A program made the translations under genes and the position numbers. Under the pieces are notes generated by a model. The model saw only the letters and a list, made by a program, of their open reading frames with translations, was not told the DNA's origin and ran no database searches. A stretch of 21,398 bases of DNA from Purshia tridentata (Eukaryota; Streptophyta; Magnoliopsida; Rosales; Rosaceae), in contig QANT01008506.1 of assembly GCA_003254885.1 (NCBI GenBank), forward strand, positions 1 through 21,398, given 5' to 3'. Positions 19,440-21,398 of the stretch are shown one piece after another (position 1 is the stretch's first letter; each line of letters opens with the position of its first letter).

Positions 19440-21340
19440 ATTATTCACTCTTAATCTTATTATATGAAAACTTGGAAATCTGTGAACAGATTTTTTAATC
19501 TCGTTTCAAAAACGTGGGTAGAATCGAAATAAAGAACTGAACTGATTGTCATTTGCCTAAATGGTTTTTATTATTTACTTAAAGTTTTCATGTTGTGTGT
19601 TTTCATGTTCTGCAGTGATACGTGTACACCTTTAATATATAAAAATACAAATATTATGATTCTCTGCTTCATTTTGATTTCACTTGTACAAAGTAGCCAT
19701 TAAAAACAACTTATGAGTTATGAAATGATTTATTTTTTGGAATCATATAATTGGATTTATATAAAATAGCAAGTAGAAATCAAAAGTCCTTTTAAGTTTT
19801 TTTTTTGGTCAAACAGAGATTCCATGATGTCACTCTGATTTTTCTTCTAGTACAAAAAAATTAGTGTAGATTATATAGTTTTAGAGTAATACCACATTAA
19901 ATCTCAAAATTTTGGATCTCAATTAATATAGCAGTGTTTGAACAAATATAAAATAGTGCAATATGATATACCAGATCACATGGTAATTAAAAATTTGGAA
20001 AAATTCTTAGTATCTCTAATTCTCTTTCTGTCAACACAAATTTTAATTTGACAAAAAACAAAAATTTGGAAAAATTCTTAGTATCTCTAATTCTCTAGTA
20101 ACGATTGTTAGTTGTACACCTTCTGTCAACACAAATTTTAATTTGACAAAAAACAGTATTAGTTGTAGACTTGTAGTTTGGGTCATAGTTGAAGCTGACA
20201 TGCTGACAACTATATATAGTATGCTTAATTTTTGGCTAATTATTGATGTTATAGAATTAGTATTATTAATTAGCTTAATTAGTTGTCACACCGCCTATGC
20301 CACTTTTTTTAAGCTAAAAAATAAATCATAGCGTTGGCCTGATTTTGATTCTTTGCTTGCCAATGAGAATGCAGATGAAAATCAATGGCATTTGATTAAT
20401 AATTGTAATTAAGCCCAAATGAATCTCATTGGCCAAAAAATTGCAAAAAAGCACAACTGAATCTGAATTAGAGGACTTGTTGTAGTTGTATCAACGTGAA
20501 AACTAAAAACACGTGTGTAGCTGGTTAAGCGTGGAAACAAATATATTCATTTTTACACGAACAATCGGACATTTCCCATGTGCATGGAGATGGCATCATG
20601 CAATGGAATCCCAAATCGCATACAAACCACACGTGACTGTGCCAAGTGTCAAACAGTGAAAGCAAACCTTAGTATAAAGGTCTTTTTTCCCAGCAATAAT
20701 TATTTCATTTTCTTTTTGACTTGTTAATTAAGGAGTGATTTTAAATCTAAATCAAAACTAATGCAACTTGAAGCACTCAGTCTGCAACTAATCTCTCGAA
20801 ACTATGTCACCACAATGTATTATGCTACTATTTATTCATCACTATCGACCAACTGCTCGTATAATATTAATAACGTGCACCAACAGATGTTTTGGCGCAC
20901 TACCCAACGTAGAAATTAGAGCAAAAATAAAGGAAAGTGGGTAGAATGGGTACTCAGACTTGAAATTTCTGCTTTTTTAATGTTTATTCGTTAGATTTCT
21001 AATTTATTAGACAATAAATACATAATTAAAAAAACCAACACGTAGAGCTGTTATAATTGCCGTGTATTTTTATTGAGAAAATCGAGGTATACTTCATTTG
21101 TCTTCATATTAGGTGGAAATCGAATAGGGGGATTTGGTTTAAGCTAAATATATGCTTTCAATTAACTACTCTATTGGACTGATTATGGACGTCTCGCTAT
21201 GCAGCCACAAGATGACAATGCGTGGTTTATTTATTCATTTCTCTTCTTTTTCTTTTTTTGGTTAATGATAAGCCAAAGAGCAATGAGTTAAATTTCGTTT
21301 TTTAGGGGTATGGAAATTTTAACAACAACCTATTAATTTT
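19440..21340. other. Intergenic region upstream of the minus-strand MYB, no gene seen
   Basis: Two CACGTG boxes (20510-20515 and 20630-20635) lie 1.2-1.3 kb upstream of the MYB start. A GCCAATGAGA/TCTCATTGGC inverted pair with about 55 bp between arms lies near 20359-20434. The tandem duplication at 19989-20154 is listed separately. ORFs here are short and unconvincing. Confidence 0.5.
19989..20154. repeat. Tandem duplication, 71-bp and 95-bp copies
   Basis: Copy 1 (19989-20059) and copy 2 (20060-20154) share both halves: an AAAAATTTGGAAAAATTC block and a CTGTCAACACAAATTTT block. Copy 2 has 24 extra bases between the halves (about 20097-20120). The shared parts are essentially identical, so the event is recent. 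Either copy 2 gained or copy 1 lost the 24 bases. Confidence 0.85.
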
Positions 21341-21341
21341 T

Positions 21342-21398
21342 CGCCGAAATTTCACGGAAATTTCCGAAATTTCCGAAATTATCGAAATTTGTCGAAAT
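21342..21398. repeat. GAAATTTC-rich degenerate minisatellite, cut by window end
   Basis: At least five units of the form CGAAATTTC, spaced about 9-11 bp, run to the last base. Similar GAAATTTC arrays occur inside some plant DNA transposons, so a larger element may continue beyond the window. Family identity cannot be told from 57 bp. Confidence 0.7.

Overview
The window is nuclear DNA from a flowering plant, most likely a eudicot. It is AT-rich, with short introns carrying plant-type splice sites, R2R3-MYB, trihelix and CYP72A genes, a plant LTR-retrotransposon remnant and many small degenerate repeats. The protein style suggests a rosid (possibly Rosaceae), but that is an impression and not a measured result. 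I see no bacterial, organellar or viral gene content and no CRISPR array.

Layout. 1-9500 is gene-poor. It holds an orphan promoter-like segment (about 2000-2316), a decayed segmental duplication (about 4331-5755), two SINE-like fragments (about 5790-6290), a possible primer-binding-site relic (about 8020) and microsatellites. 9576-10407 (+) is an intact three-exon R2R3-MYB of 200 aa with a bHLH-interaction motif and a near-perfect miR828 target site. 11232-13281 (-) is a five-exon CYP72A cytochrome P450 broken by three frameshifts and two damaged splice junctions. A 639-bp solo LTR with a 4-bp target duplication (13319-13957) sits 37 bp upstream of the P450 start codon in the same orientation. 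Its U3 contains a five-unit perfect heat-shock element inside a 10-bp-periodic repeat. 13958-15720 is intergenic and holds a G-box cluster and a MITE-like foldback. 15886-17723 (+) is an intact two-exon GT-2-type trihelix transcription factor of 572 aa whose N-terminal trihelix has decayed. 18331-19342 (-) is a second intact R2R3-MYB of 264 aa, C1/TT2-like in its DNA-binding domain, with a GC-AG first intron and a plausible miR858 site. 19343-21398 is intergenic, with a tandem duplication and a GAAATTTC-rich minisatellite that runs off the window end.

How the parts relate. The two MYBs both carry the R3 surface that binds R/B-like bHLH partners, the route by which MYB-bHLH-WD40 complexes control flavonoid pigments or epidermal cell fate. 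Their different miRNA sites imply separate post-transcriptional control. The P450 is probably non-functional, but the LTR next to it looks able to act as a heat-inducible promoter reading into it. No multi-gene pathway or new defence-type system is evident. The most interesting leads are the LTR/HSE promoter placement, the miR828 site, and the alternative or non-canonical splice sites in the two MYBs.
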